A stretch of 64,000 nucleotides of DNA. It comes from Tissierellia bacterium (GTDB lineage: Bacteria > Bacillota > Clostridia > Tissierellales > Peptoniphilaceae). Within the stretch, counting starts at the first letter, position 1. Each line of letters starts with the position of its first letter. The notes under the pieces were generated by a model that was not told the origin of the DNA, ran no database searches, and saw only the letters and a program-made list of their open reading frames with translations. The translations under genes were made by a program, and so were the position numbers. Location of the stretch: positions 62,001-126,000 of the forward strand of contig JAUMWX010000002.1 of NCBI GenBank assembly GCA_030529425.1, in the 5' to 3' direction. This document shows positions 39,324 through 47,516 of the stretch, piece after piece.

Positions 39324-39683
39324 CTATTTACTTTCCTTACTTTCCGAAATTTGATATGAAGCGATGAACAATAGAATAACTTGAATAGCCAATGCCAAGA
39401 AAAAAGGTATGAACAATATCATCGCAAATAGCAAAACAAAAGCCGAAATAAGAGTTAGTCTTGAACTGTTCAACCGATAAGCTCTAATATTTACCGCATA
39501 ACCTATGTAAGTGGCAATCCAGTGTGGTAAAGCGAAAACAACAAACATAGCTCCTCCCTGGTTGCTCGGATTAGAATTTGAAGTTCTGTAAGCACTTATG
39601 ATGATAAAAATAGATATTAACACATAAATAGTATTGAGAACTAGAGCAATCAAAGACAATATGTTTCTTTTATTATTTCTCAT
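39324..39683 (-). CDS. small multi-spanning membrane protein
   Basis: A 119-residue protein with three or four hydrophobic helices ('ILSLIALVLNTIYVLISIFIII', 'AMFVVFALPHWIATYIGYAV', 'LTLISAFVLLFAMILFIPFFLALAIQVILLFI') and a short charged tail. A good ribosome site (GGAGG, 8 nt before ATG) supports expression. I recognise no family or neighbour-based role. Confidence 0.65.
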   Translation of the reverse strand: MRNNKRNILSLIALVLNTIYVLISIFIIISAYRTSNSNPSNQGGAMFVVFALPHWIATYIGYAVNIRAYRLNSSRLTLISAFVLLFAMILFIPFFLALAIQVILLFIASYQISESKESK

Positions 39684-39834
39684 GTATTATTCCTCCAAAA
39701 TTAAAATGATATATTATATATAAATATATAAACTGTTTCTAAATTTTCACAAGTATATAATTATATTTCAAGCCTCAACTTAAGAGACTTATATTAAACA
39801 TTTTGATAATAACATAATCATCATGTAAAAACAA

Positions 39835-39868
39835 ACAAAAAAATCCCCGGACCAAATATATCCGGGGA
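39835..39868 (-). terminator. intrinsic terminator after the first DUF1307 lipoprotein
   Basis: TCCCCGGA and TCCGGGGA (39844-39851, 39861-39868) form a strong GC stem, and the minus strand continues with seven T. It is 26 nt past the stop. Confidence 0.9.
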
Positions 39869-39893
39869 AAATTATTATCCGTTCTAAAACATT

Positions 39894-40355
39894 TTATTGT
39901 TGTTTTGTCAATCCTATTTCTGTAGCTTTTTTTTCAAGATCTTTTAGACTTGGATATTTAGAGTTTCCTGATTTTTTAATATCTTTGGCAATAATGTTAT
40001 AGGCTTCCTCATCCAATTCGTTAAAGTCAACTATAAAATTCAGTGTGGCCTCAGTATCCTTAATATCTTTAGAATGGGTAAACCCTTTCTTTCCTTCAAG
40101 TTCGGAAACAAGGCTTTTATACATGTACTCTGCATCGTCCTTAGTAGAAAACATATTGTTTTCACCTATTTTTGAATATAACTCGTATACAAATTTATGT
40201 ACTTCATCTTCTTTGTGTTCAAAAGTTTGCACCACTTTCATGACACCTTCGGTTTCCAGTTTGTAAACTGTTTTGGATAAACTGTTGCTCTTACCACATG
40301 CAACCAATGCAAAAAACAAAACAGCAACCATTAAAATCCTAATAATTTTTCTCAT
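39894..40355 (-). CDS. DUF1307 (YehR-like) lipoprotein
   Basis: A 153-residue lipoprotein; the signal peptide ends LVAC (Cys20). The body carries 'VYKLETEGVMKVVQTFEHKEDEVHKFVYE' and the closing 'SGNSKYPSLKDLEKKATEIGL', the hallmarks of the DUF1307/YehR family of unknown function. The neighbouring gene encodes a paralogue with the same layout. I begin at ATG 40355 (AGGAGAAAAAT upstream). An 18-codon upstream extension would run through the palindromic promoter and is unlikely. Each copy has its own promoter and terminator. Confidence 0.85.
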   Translation of the reverse strand: MRKIIRILMVAVLFFALVACGKSNSLSKTVYKLETEGVMKVVQTFEHKEDEVHKFVYELYSKIGENNMFSTKDDAEYMYKSLVSELEGKKGFTHSKDIKDTEATLNFIVDFNELDEEAYNIIAKDIKKSGNSKYPSLKDLEKKATEIGLTKQQ

Positions 40356-40380
40356 ATTTTTCTCCTTTCCATTTTTAGAT

Positions 40381-40402
40381 ATTATACTACATTTTGTAGT
40401 AT
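40381..40402. promoter_or_regulatory. palindromic operator overlapping a TATAAT box
   Basis: ATACTACA-TTT-TGTAGTAT (40384-40402) is a perfect 8-bp-arm palindrome overlapping the minus-strand -10 TATAAT (40381-40386) of the first DUF1307 gene. TACTACA..TGTAGTA half-sites recall BlaI/MecI- and CopY-type operators, though the centre is 3 nt rather than 2. Confidence 0.55.
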
Positions 40403-40432
40403 TTTTCATAGATGTATATTAAAAAATAAATA

Positions 40433-40456
40433 AGGACCCTGTTAATACAAGGTCCT
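40433..40456 (-). terminator. intrinsic terminator after the second DUF1307 lipoprotein
   Basis: AGGACC and GGTCCT arms close a 12-nt loop; the minus strand continues TTATTTATTTTTTAA. It lies next to the gene's stop codon. Confidence 0.65.
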
Positions 40457-40464
40457 ATATTTTT

Positions 40465-40926
40465 CTATTTCTTCTTTAATCCAATTTCTGAAGCGGATTT
40501 TTCAGCTTCTTTCAAGCTAGGATATTTAGAATTTCCTCCCACTTTCATTGACTTGGTAAATTCTTTTAACTCAGCTTCACTCAATTGATCAAGGTCAACT
40601 TCGACTGATACGGAAACTTTTTTCTCATCAACCTTTTTATCAACCTTTACTCCCTTCATACCTTTAAAATCTGCCCCGAACATATCGTTAGCACTTTCAG
40701 CCTCTTCTTTTGTAGCAAAAGGCTTACCTTCTCCTATTTCAGAAGACATAAACATAACCACTTTGTGAATTTCATCTCCCTTAGAATAGAATGTTTGCCC
40801 CATTTCAACACCGAAAATACTTCCTGAATACTCTGTTTTTGTCAATCCGCTATTTCCACCTGAACATGCTACAAGTGATAGGACAACAACCAAAACTAAT
40901 AATAATTTAAATACTTTATTTTTCAT
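40465..40926 (-). CDS. DUF1307 (YehR-like) lipoprotein, paralogue
   Basis: A 153-residue lipoprotein with lipobox SLVAC (Cys21). It shares with the next gene the pattern '..T.Y....GV.M.QTF..K.DE.HK.V....SEIGE..', and 'VGGNSKYPSLKEAEKSASEIGL' at the end, so the two arose by tandem duplication. Function unknown for the family. An extended -10 (TGTTATAAT, TATAAT at 40947-40952) and GGAGGAG site lie upstream. Confidence 0.85.
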   Translation of the reverse strand: MKNKVFKLLLVLVVVLSLVACSGGNSGLTKTEYSGSIFGVEMGQTFYSKGDEIHKVVMFMSSEIGEGKPFATKEEAESANDMFGADFKGMKGVKVDKKVDEKKVSVSVEVDLDQLSEAELKEFTKSMKVGGNSKYPSLKEAEKSASEIGLKKK

Positions 40927-40956
40927 AAGTACTCCTCCTCTTAATAATTATAACAT

Positions 40957-40991
40957 AAAAATGATATTTTTCTTGAAAATGTTATCATTTT
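40957..40991 (-). terminator. possible terminator of nrdB
   Basis: AAAATGATA and TATCATTTT arms around a 17-nt interior form a 9-bp stem with TTTTTAT following on the minus strand. It lies 55 nt past nrdB. The AT-rich stem makes it a weak call. Confidence 0.4.
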
Positions 40992-41045
40992 CCTTGCAAG
41001 ATTAATGTTGTATTTAGAAATTTTAACATTTAAAAATTTCTAATT

Positions 41046-42086
41046 TTAAAGGTCGTCTTCAAATACCGCCGCTTTAGAGTATGCAGATACTTTACCTTCA
41101 AAGAAGTCCGTTTTTATCTTGTTCGGATCGGCGTATTCCGATACCCAACCCATTGATGCCGGCTCTTCAATGTTTCTATCAAACAGATTTCCTAATCCCA
41201 ATCCTCTCGCTCTTAGATTTCCAAGGTATTCGATATAGTCCTGTACCATTTGTGCCGTCAAACCTTGAATATTATTTCCGATTGCATATTTTCCCCATTC
41301 GATTTCCTGACGAACACCTTCAGCCAACATTGCCTTATAGATCTCCAACTTATCAGGTGTGAATAAGTCCGGCTCCTCTTTTTTCAACTCTAATACTATA
41401 TTTCTGAATAACCAAAGATGGGTATTTTCATCTCTGTTAATATATCTGATTTCTTGAACCGTCCCCGGCATTTTACCCATTCTTCCCAAGTTGTAGAAGA
41501 ACATAAATCCTGAATAGAAATATATTCCCTCAAGAATATAATTTCCGATTACAGTTCTCATGTATGTTTCTTTACAAGGATTTTCTACAAAGTCATTATA
41601 TATTTGACCGATGAACTTGTTTCTTTCAAGCAAGTGTTTGTCGTCTCTCCACTGATAAAGTATTTCCGTTCTTTCCTCAGGACTGGCAATCGTGTCCAAT
41701 ATATATGAATATGATTGAGAATGTATCGCCTCTTGAAATGCCTGAATTGTCAAGCAAAGATTAACTTCGTTGGCAGTCGTATAATCTCCTATGTTCGGCA
41801 GATTTGCAGTTTGAATACTGTCCAAGAATATCAGGAATGAAAGTACTTTGTCATATGCTTTTTTTTCGTATTCGTCCAAGTTTCTATAGTCTTTTATGTC
41901 CTGATTCATATTTATTTCTTCAGGAATCCAGAAGTTATTCATCGCCGTTCTGTACCAATCGGATACCCAAGTATATTTTATGTTGTTGAAGTCATTCAAA
42001 TTGGTGGTATTTCCGTTAATCATCCTTCTCTTTGTTAACTCTACATCTCCGTGCTCATTGAAAAGAGCCTTTCTTTCAATATTCAT
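41046..42086 (-). CDS. nrdB: class I ribonucleotide reductase small (radical) subunit
   Basis: NrdB houses the dimetal-tyrosyl radical that starts ribonucleotide reduction. In this 346-residue protein the ligands Asp89 ('FLDSIQTAN'), Glu119 and His122 ('FQEAIHSQSYSY') and the radical tyrosine Tyr126 are visible, followed by 'DENTHLWLFRN' with the second Glu/His pair. The C-terminal 'FEGKVSAYSKAAVFEDDL' ends in the acidic tail that docks to NrdA. There is no nrdI or nrdH nearby, which fits class Ia rather than Ib. The enzyme needs oxygen to assemble its radical. It lies 9 nt after nrdA. Confidence 0.93.
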   Translation of the reverse strand: MNIERKALFNEHGDVELTKRRMINGNTTNLNDFNNIKYTWVSDWYRTAMNNFWIPEEINMNQDIKDYRNLDEYEKKAYDKVLSFLIFLDSIQTANLPNIGDYTTANEVNLCLTIQAFQEAIHSQSYSYILDTIASPEERTEILYQWRDDKHLLERNKFIGQIYNDFVENPCKETYMRTVIGNYILEGIYFYSGFMFFYNLGRMGKMPGTVQEIRYINRDENTHLWLFRNIVLELKKEEPDLFTPDKLEIYKAMLAEGVRQEIEWGKYAIGNNIQGLTAQMVQDYIEYLGNLRARGLGLGNLFDRNIEEPASMGWVSEYADPNKIKTDFFEGKVSAYSKAAVFEDDL

Positions 42087-42095
42087 TTTTTCCTC

Positions 42096-44624
42096 CTATG
42101 CTGAACATGTATCACATTCTTCCACTTCAAGAGATTTTCCTCTCATGTAGTAGATGGTTTTTAATCTTAAATCACTGGCTAAAATTAATAGATTCAAAAT
42201 TTGTTTCATTGTATATTCCGTAGTTATATACAGATTTAAGGATTGCCCCTGATCTATATGTCTCTGTCTGATAGATGCCGCTCTAATGACCCAACTTTGA
42301 TCTATTTCGTGGGCATTTTCATAAGTCCAAAATGTCCTTGTTGTAAGTCCGGGTGCAACTCTAGGTATAATTGAACCTTTCTTCTCTTCAAGAAAATATC
42401 TCATCATAACAGGATCTATTCCCGCCGTGGTTCCTGCGATTATCGATGTTGATCCCGTAGGGGCGACAGCCATTAGATAGGCATTTCTCATGCCCGTCTT
42501 TCCGACTTCTTTCTTAAGTTCATTCCATCTTTCGCTATTGTAGTTTCTTCTTTCAAAATACTGTCCGTCTTCCCATTCAGATCCTTCGGAATATGAATAC
42601 TTTCCTTTTTCTTTTGCTATTTGATTGCTTGTTTTTACCGCATAGTAGTTAATGTCTTCATACACTTTGTCCATGTACTCCAAATGTTCTTCGGAAGAAA
42701 ACATAATTCCTTTTTTCACCAATGCATGATGATATCCGGAGCTTCCCAAACCTATCGCCCTGTATTTTTGATTGGTTATTTCAGCATATGGTATAGGATA
42801 GTAATTTAAATCGATGACATTATCCAAAGCTCTTACAATGTTTGAAACTACATATTCTATCTCTTCCTGATCATCCAAGTTTATATTTCCAAGTACCAAT
42901 GAAGCAAGATTACATACTACAAAATCTCCCGCCTTAGTCTTCTTGGTAACTATTACATCTCCGTTTTGCTCTTCAACAAATTCTTCCATGCTTTCTATCT
43001 CTTTCATATTTTGCATGATTTCGGTACATAAATTTGAAGAATAAATCATTCCCTTATGTTTGTTGGGATTTGCCTCATTTACGGCATCTCTGTTGAATGT
43101 AAATGGAGTTCCCGTCTCCGTCATTGATCTTATAATCAATCTGACCATGTCTTTTACAGACATTGTACGCTTTGATATATTGGGATTTCTTACGCAATCA
43201 TAGTATCTTCTTTCCCATTCTTCACCGAAATAGTCTTCCAATCCATATCCCATTACATCCCTTATTTGATGCGGATCCATCATATACCATGTCGCTTCGA
43301 TATTGTCTTTCGCCAATTTCCAAAATAGATCCGGGTAGGACACCGCCGGAAAAACATCGTGAGCCTTTTGTCTGTCGTCACCGTTATTGGTCTTTAATTG
43401 AAGGAATTCAGGCATATCCTTATGCCAAGCGTCAAGATATACCGCTACGGAACCCTGTCTTACACCCAATTGATCTACCGCAACCGCAGTATCATTTGCA
43501 AGTCTTATCCATCTTATAACGCCTCCGGCAACACCTTTAAATCCTCTTATATCTGATCCGGTAGCTCTTACTTTTCCAAAATACAGACCCATCCCTCCTC
43601 CATGTTTGGAAACTTGTGCAAAATTGTCAACGGATCTGTAAATTCCGTCCAAAGAATCGGGAACCGTATCTATGAAACAGGAGGATAGCTGGTGAAACGG
43701 TTTTCTTGCATTGCTCATTGTCGGCGTAGCCATAGTCACCTTAAGATTTGACAGAATATCATAAAGTTTTTTTGCAAACTCAACCTTATTATCTTTTTCA
43801 GGTATCGCCAAATGCATTGATATTCCCATAAACATTTCCTGAACACTCTCTAAGATCTTCCCTTCGGCATCTCTTATCAGGTATCTCTTAACCACCAAAT
43901 CAAGTCCTGAATAGTTGAACAGCTTGTCTCTCTCATAATCCAAGCATTTTTCCAACTCATCTATTTCCTCATCGGTATATGATTCCAAAATGTATTTTCC
44001 GTACAAACCTTCTTCTGTAAGAACTTCAATTTTTTCTCTAAAATTTCTTATATTTCTGCTCTTCGTATTATTTTCAATTTCAATGCTGTTTTCATATGTC
44101 ATAAATCTTGCAGCTATAAATTCCCAATTCGGCGATTCTTTGCTTGTCAATTCCGCCGCAGCCTTTACAAGTGCTGAAAGATACTGCCTTTGAGTAAAGT
44201 CCGGCTTTAAAAATGAATAAAACTTTAAATATAGTTGCTCCAAATCATAATATACCTTATCAAAGTCAGATTGTATTTGTCTTATGATTTCTATAAGTTT
44301 TTCATCCTTGATATATTCTTCAAATTTCTCAACGACTTTTCTCGCCATCGTATGTTGTGCACGATACAAAATGTATGACTTTACAACTTCATAATGTTTA
44401 TTTTCAATCAAGGTTATTTCAACCAAGTCCTGTACTTCTTCAACTGTAACCGTATGACTTGAAGGAAATTTATCAACAATCATTTTTTCAATGCTTTGTG
44501 CCATTTCCACAATATCTTCAATTTTTGGCTCTCTTCCAAGTGAAACAAAGGCCTTATACATTGCATTTACTATTTTGCTCAAATCAAACGGGACAATTCG
44601 TCCATCTCTTTTCCTTATTTCCAT
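42096..44624 (-). CDS. nrdA: class I ribonucleotide reductase large (catalytic) subunit
   Basis: NrdA reduces ribonucleoside diphosphates to deoxy forms. The 842-residue protein starts with an ATP-cone ('IRKRDGRIVPFDLSKIVNAM', about 1-95) for dATP feedback. The catalytic barrel shows 'SSCFIDTVPDSLDGIY', 'KHGGGMGLYFGKVRATGSDIRG', 'SNLCTEI' with the radical cysteine, and 'MAVAPTGSTSIIAGTT'. The C-terminal 'EECDTCSA' supplies the swinging redox cysteines in a CxxC spacing. Overall allosteric control is expected from the cone. Two NrdR-like boxes lie upstream. Confidence 0.95.
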   Translation of the reverse strand: MEIRKRDGRIVPFDLSKIVNAMYKAFVSLGREPKIEDIVEMAQSIEKMIVDKFPSSHTVTVEEVQDLVEITLIENKHYEVVKSYILYRAQHTMARKVVEKFEEYIKDEKLIEIIRQIQSDFDKVYYDLEQLYLKFYSFLKPDFTQRQYLSALVKAAAELTSKESPNWEFIAARFMTYENSIEIENNTKSRNIRNFREKIEVLTEEGLYGKYILESYTDEEIDELEKCLDYERDKLFNYSGLDLVVKRYLIRDAEGKILESVQEMFMGISMHLAIPEKDNKVEFAKKLYDILSNLKVTMATPTMSNARKPFHQLSSCFIDTVPDSLDGIYRSVDNFAQVSKHGGGMGLYFGKVRATGSDIRGFKGVAGGVIRWIRLANDTAVAVDQLGVRQGSVAVYLDAWHKDMPEFLQLKTNNGDDRQKAHDVFPAVSYPDLFWKLAKDNIEATWYMMDPHQIRDVMGYGLEDYFGEEWERRYYDCVRNPNISKRTMSVKDMVRLIIRSMTETGTPFTFNRDAVNEANPNKHKGMIYSSNLCTEIMQNMKEIESMEEFVEEQNGDVIVTKKTKAGDFVVCNLASLVLGNINLDDQEEIEYVVSNIVRALDNVIDLNYYPIPYAEITNQKYRAIGLGSSGYHHALVKKGIMFSSEEHLEYMDKVYEDINYYAVKTSNQIAKEKGKYSYSEGSEWEDGQYFERRNYNSERWNELKKEVGKTGMRNAYLMAVAPTGSTSIIAGTTAGIDPVMMRYFLEEKKGSIIPRVAPGLTTRTFWTYENAHEIDQSWVIRAASIRQRHIDQGQSLNLYITTEYTMKQILNLLILASDLRLKTIYYMRGKSLEVEECDTCSA

Positions 44625-44653
44625 TTGACACTCCTATTTATAAATCTTTTTTG

Positions 44654-44662
44654 ATTATAACA
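44654..44662 (-). promoter_or_regulatory. extended -10 promoter of nrdA
   Basis: TGTTATAAT on the minus strand (TATAAT at 44654-44659), 30 nt before the start, with a partial TTTACT -35 at 18-nt spacing. A second TATAAT lies inside the proximal NrdR-like box and could also serve. Confidence 0.5.
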
Positions 44663-44691
44663 TTTAATCCATCCCATAGTAAATGGATAAA

Positions 44692-44738
44692 ATACATTAT
44701 ATAGTTGATGTATGATTCCAATCTGCAATATATAGTGT
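44692..44738. promoter_or_regulatory. pair of NrdR-like boxes upstream of nrdA
   Basis: Compared with the NrdR consensus ACACWATATWTWGTGT, ATACATTATATAGTTG (44692-44707) matches at 12 of 16 positions and CTGCAATATATAGTGT (44723-44738) at 13 of 16. The boxes start exactly 31 bp apart, the spacing typical of NrdR sites, and lie before a ribonucleotide reductase operon. NrdR is the ATP/dATP-sensing repressor of such genes; its gene is not in the window. Confidence 0.7.
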
Positions 44739-44739
44739 A

Positions 44740-44917
44740 AATTTTTTTTTCTAAAATATTCATAAAATCTTTTAAAATATGAAAATATAGGGATTTTAAT
44801 AATTTTTTTCCTTATTTTCATTCAAGAAAATATCCATTTATGTATTGCGTAAAATTCATTGTTTAAATTATATTAATTAAGATTATTTAATAAGTTTTTG
44901 CTTAAAAGCACAAAAAA
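44740..44917. other. AT-rich spacer between nrdA and rpsI
   Basis: Together with the nrdA promoter region this makes a ~340-nt gap. Apart from the NrdR-like boxes and the rpsI terminator it holds only A/T runs and no reading frame worth reporting. Confidence 0.5.
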
Positions 44918-44946
44918 AGCGTTGGAAAATAAGTATTTCCAACACT
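44912..44946 (-). terminator. intrinsic terminator of rplM-rpsI
   Basis: GTTGGAAA and TTTCCAAC form the core of a stem (about 44918-44946), followed on the minus strand by seven T. It lies 17 nt past the rpsI stop. Confidence 0.85.
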
Positions 44947-44962
44947 TCTGATTTGTATAATA

Positions 44963-45352
44963 TTATCTCTTTGAGAATTGTGAAGATTTTCTCGCCTTCT
45001 TTAAACCCGGTTTCTTTCTTTCTTTCTTTCTTGAATCTCTTGTCAAGAAACCTGCTCTTTTTAATTCAGCCTTAAGCTCAGCATCCGCTTCTAATAATGC
45101 TCTTGAAAGACCATGTCTGATTGCTCCGGCTTGACCTGTAAATCCGCCACCCTTAACATTTACAAACACATCGTATGATCCTTCGTTTTCAGTTAATGTA
45201 AGTGGTGACTTAGCTAAATCAATCAGAGTTTGATAAGCAAAGTAGTCTTCAAGGTTCTTTTTATTTACCTTAAATTCACCTTTTCCCGGTAAAATTCTTA
45301 CTCTTGCTACAGATGTTTTTCTTCTTCCTGTACCTTGGAATTGATTATTCAT
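44963..45352 (-). CDS. rpsI: 30S ribosomal protein S9
   Basis: S9 sits in the head of the small subunit with its C-terminal tail reaching the P-site tRNA. The 129-residue protein has '[14 protein letters not shown]', '[21 protein letters not shown]' and the basic C-terminal '[24 protein letters not shown]' ending in the conserved Ser-Lys-Arg. It lies 12 nt after rplM, as in most bacteria, and ends the operon at a strong terminator. Confidence 0.98.
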   Translation of the reverse strand: MNNQFQGTGRRKTSVARVRILPGKGEFKVNKKNLEDYFAYQTLIDLAKSPLTLTENEGSYDVFVNVKGGGFTGQAGAIRHGLSRALLEADAELKAELKRAGFLTRDSRKKERKKPGLKKARKSSQFSKR

Positions 45353-45364
45353 ATTTTACCCCCC

Positions 45365-45793
45365 TTAAAACTCTAGTACTTCCGGACATTGTCCTTGGTG
45401 TTTATGTTCCGGTCCAGCATATACTTTCAATTTCTTAAACATCGCTCTACCCAGTTTATTCTTTGGTAACATACCTTTAATTGCATGTTCAAGAATTCTT
45501 TCCGGATGTTTAGCTAAAACGTCTTTATAAGGGATTTCTCTCAAACCGCCGGCATATCCTGTATAGTGTTTATACAATTTTTGCTCAGCTTTTTTACCGG
45601 TAACTTGAATTTTTTCTGCATTTACTATTACTACATAATCTCCGGTATCAACATGCGGAGTGTAGATAGCTTTGTGTTTTCCTCTTAAAATAGTTGCTAC
45701 TCTTGATGCAACATCACCTAAAGTTTTGCCTTCTGCATCAATAACATACCATTTACGCTCAACTTCGTGAGTCTTTGCTAAAAATGTAGTCAT
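45365..45793 (-). CDS. rplM: 50S ribosomal protein L13
   Basis: A 142-residue ribosomal protein, an early assembly protein of the large subunit. Signatures: '[49 protein letters not shown]', 'YPxx[22 protein letters not shown]' and '[18 protein letters not shown]'. The start at 45793 (GGAGG then seven A) gives the usual N-terminus. An upstream in-frame extension of 39 codons is instead the structured mRNA leader. L13 commonly represses its own operon through such a leader. Confidence 0.97.
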   Translation of the reverse strand: MTTFLAKTHEVERKWYVIDAEGKTLGDVASRVATILRGKHKAIYTPHVDTGDYVVIVNAEKIQVTGKKAEQKLYKHYTGYAGGLREIPYKDVLAKHPERILEHAIKGMLPKNKLGRAMFKKLKVYAGPEHKHQGQCPEVLEF

Positions 45794-45925
45794 TTTTTTC
45801 CTCCTAATTCTTTCTACAATATCATGCCCCAAAAATTTAGACTCCGCTTTTGAGGTAGCGGTTTTGTAAATTCGACAATTTCTTAATCGCACATCGACGC
45901 TGCGATTCATTCTCGAAGATATTGT
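45794..45925 (-). ncRNA. candidate L13 leader (autoregulatory 5' UTR)
   Basis: The ~130 nt before rplM contain a stem CCGCT-N8-AGCGG (around 45855-45875) flanked by AATTTA/TAAATTT complementary stretches, a layout consistent with a folded leader. Firmicutes often carry an L13 leader here. I did not compare it with the covariance model, so this rests on position and local pairing. Confidence 0.4.
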
Positions 45926-45951
45926 TTAAAAAGAACTAGTTCTTTTTAAAC
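45924..45951. other. perfect 28-bp palindrome between truA and rplM
   Basis: GTTTAAAAAGAACT and its exact complement AGTTCTTTTTAAAC make a symmetric 28-nt palindrome (12-bp stem with a CTAG loop). It could terminate truA transcription (the T-run lies in the distal arm), or mark the start of the rplM unit as an operator. Confidence 0.7.
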
Positions 45952-45984
45952 ACTTATATATTATATATTGTATCTATCGATAAG

Positions 45985-46719
45985 TCAATATTTAATATTC
46001 ATCAAATACAGTCCACTTGCCGGAAATGTCATCGATGATTTTTGCCTGTCCGCATCATCAATCACTTTTTTCAAATCATCTTTTGACCAATGTCCTCTGC
46101 CGATATTAACCAGTGCTCCTACCATAATTCGGATTTGATTGTGAAGAAAACTCTCCGCTTCAAATTCAAAATATATTTCGTTTTGTATTTTACTAATCTC
46201 TATCTTATCTATGTTTCTTACGGTATTTTCATTTTTGCCGTATTTCATAAAAGCTTTAAAATCATGCTTTCCAAGAAATAATTTTGAAGCTTCTCGCATA
46301 TCGTCCACATTCAATTTCGTCGAATATCTTGCACGATATTTTCTCAAGCATGGATGCATATTTTTATCATTATATAGGATATATCTGTATCTTTTGGCTT
46401 TTGCTGAAAATCTGGCATGAAAGTCCAAATCCTCCTCTTGTGAGTCAAGTATTTCAATGTCGGCAGGAAGATATTGATCGAAATGATATTTAAACGCCTT
46501 CCCGGGTATTTCGGATGTGGTCAAAAAATTGGCCACCTGACCGTAAGCATGAACTCCGGCATCGGTTCTTCCGGCGCATACTATCCTCGATTTTCTGCCC
46601 GTTATTTTTTCTATCGCTTTTTCTATTTCTCCCTGTATGGTCCTTGAATTCTGTTGGTATTGCCAACCTTCAAAACTGCTTCCGTCATAGGCTATTAATA
46701 ATCTAATATTTTTAATCAT
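45985..46719 (-). CDS. truA: tRNA pseudouridine(38-40) synthase TruA
   Basis: TruA isomerises U38-U40 in the tRNA anticodon arm. The 244-residue protein has the catalytic aspartate in 'VCAGRTDAGVHAYGQVANF', the conserved 'YRYILYND' region, 'DFKAFMKYG' and 'AESFLHNQIRIMVGALV'. It overlaps the ecfT stop by four bases and is part of the ecfA1-ecfA2-ecfT-truA run that precedes rplM-rpsI in many Firmicutes. Confidence 0.96.
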   Translation of the reverse strand: MIKNIRLLIAYDGSSFEGWQYQQNSRTIQGEIEKAIEKITGRKSRIVCAGRTDAGVHAYGQVANFLTTSEIPGKAFKYHFDQYLPADIEILDSQEEDLDFHARFSAKAKRYRYILYNDKNMHPCLRKYRARYSTKLNVDDMREASKLFLGKHDFKAFMKYGKNENTVRNIDKIEISKIQNEIYFEFEAESFLHNQIRIMVGALVNIGRGHWSKDDLKKVIDDADRQKSSMTFPASGLYLMNIKY

Positions 46720-47516
46720 ATGAATTTTTTTGATACTATTATCGTCACAAAGAATATTGATGCCGATACAACTGTGATATAGTCCATAATTTGCATTTTC
46801 AGCGGATTTAATCTGGTTCTTCCGTAAGATCCTCTATAACATCTTGAAACCATTGCAACCGCCAATTCATCGGCTCTTCTAAAAGAATTTAGAAAAAGCG
46901 GTACAAGCAGAGGTATCATACTTTGAGCTTTTTTAAATAGATTTCCCGAATCAAAATCTGCTCCTCTCGCCATTTGAGCCTTTCTTATTTTGTCGGCTTC
47001 TTCAAAAAGCGTAGGTATAAACCTCAAAGCTATGGAAATCATCATGGCTATTTCGTGAGCGGGAAATCTTATTATCTTTAATGGTGAAAATATTGATTCC
47101 AAACCGTCAGTCAATCGGATAGTACTTGTTGTCAGAGTCAAAAGTGAAGTACCCGCAACAAGCAAGACTATTCTCAAAGACATGAAAAATGCCATATACA
47201 GCCCCTCATCGGTTACTTTTATCTTCCATATACTGAACAACTCCTTGCCCGGTATTACCAATATATTTAAAATGCTGGTAAAAACAATTATAAACAGAAG
47301 CGGCTTCAAGGATTTTAATATCTTAATCGGTTTCAATTTAGCTATATAAATTATTAATCCCAAGTAAATAACTACCGGAATATACATCAATATATTATTA
47401 ATATAGAACAATGCGACCATGTAAAATACAGTCAAAAATATCTTAACTCTCGGATCCAATCGATGTATGAATGTATTTCCGGGTATATATTGTCCCAATG
47501 ACATTTTATCATTCAT
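46716..47516 (-). CDS. ecfT: energy-coupling factor transporter transmembrane protein EcfT
   Basis: EcfT is the scaffold of ECF vitamin/metal importers, joining the two ATPases to exchangeable substrate-binding S proteins. The 266-residue protein has about six hydrophobic spans, '[10 protein letters not shown]' near the N-terminus, and the coupling helices with the characteristic '[14 protein letters not shown]' and '[12 protein letters not shown]' motifs (Ala-Arg-Gly type). The start at 47516 has GGAGGTG upstream and overlaps the ecfA2 end. S components must be encoded elsewhere. Confidence 0.95.
   Translation of the reverse strand: MNDKMSLGQYIPGNTFIHRLDPRVKIFLTVFYMVALFYINNILMYIPVVIYLGLIIYIAKLKPIKILKSLKPLLFIIVFTSILNILVIPGKELFSIWKIKVTDEGLYMAFFMSLRIVLLVAGTSLLTLTTSTIRLTDGLESIFSPLKIIRFPAHEIAMMISIALRFIPTLFEEADKIRKAQMARGADFDSGNLFKKAQSMIPLLVPLFLNSFRRADELAVAMVSRCYRGSYGRTRLNPLKMQIMDYITVVSASIFFVTIIVSKKFI

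Noticed and set aside
40356-40409. 18-codon N-terminal extension of the first DUF1307 lipoprotein
   Set aside because: It would translate through the palindromic promoter and spoil the signal peptide; the ATG at 40355 has a proper ribosome site.
45794-45910. 39-codon N-terminal extension of L13
   Set aside because: Absent from other L13 proteins; the stretch is the mRNA leader, and GGAGG precedes the inner ATG.
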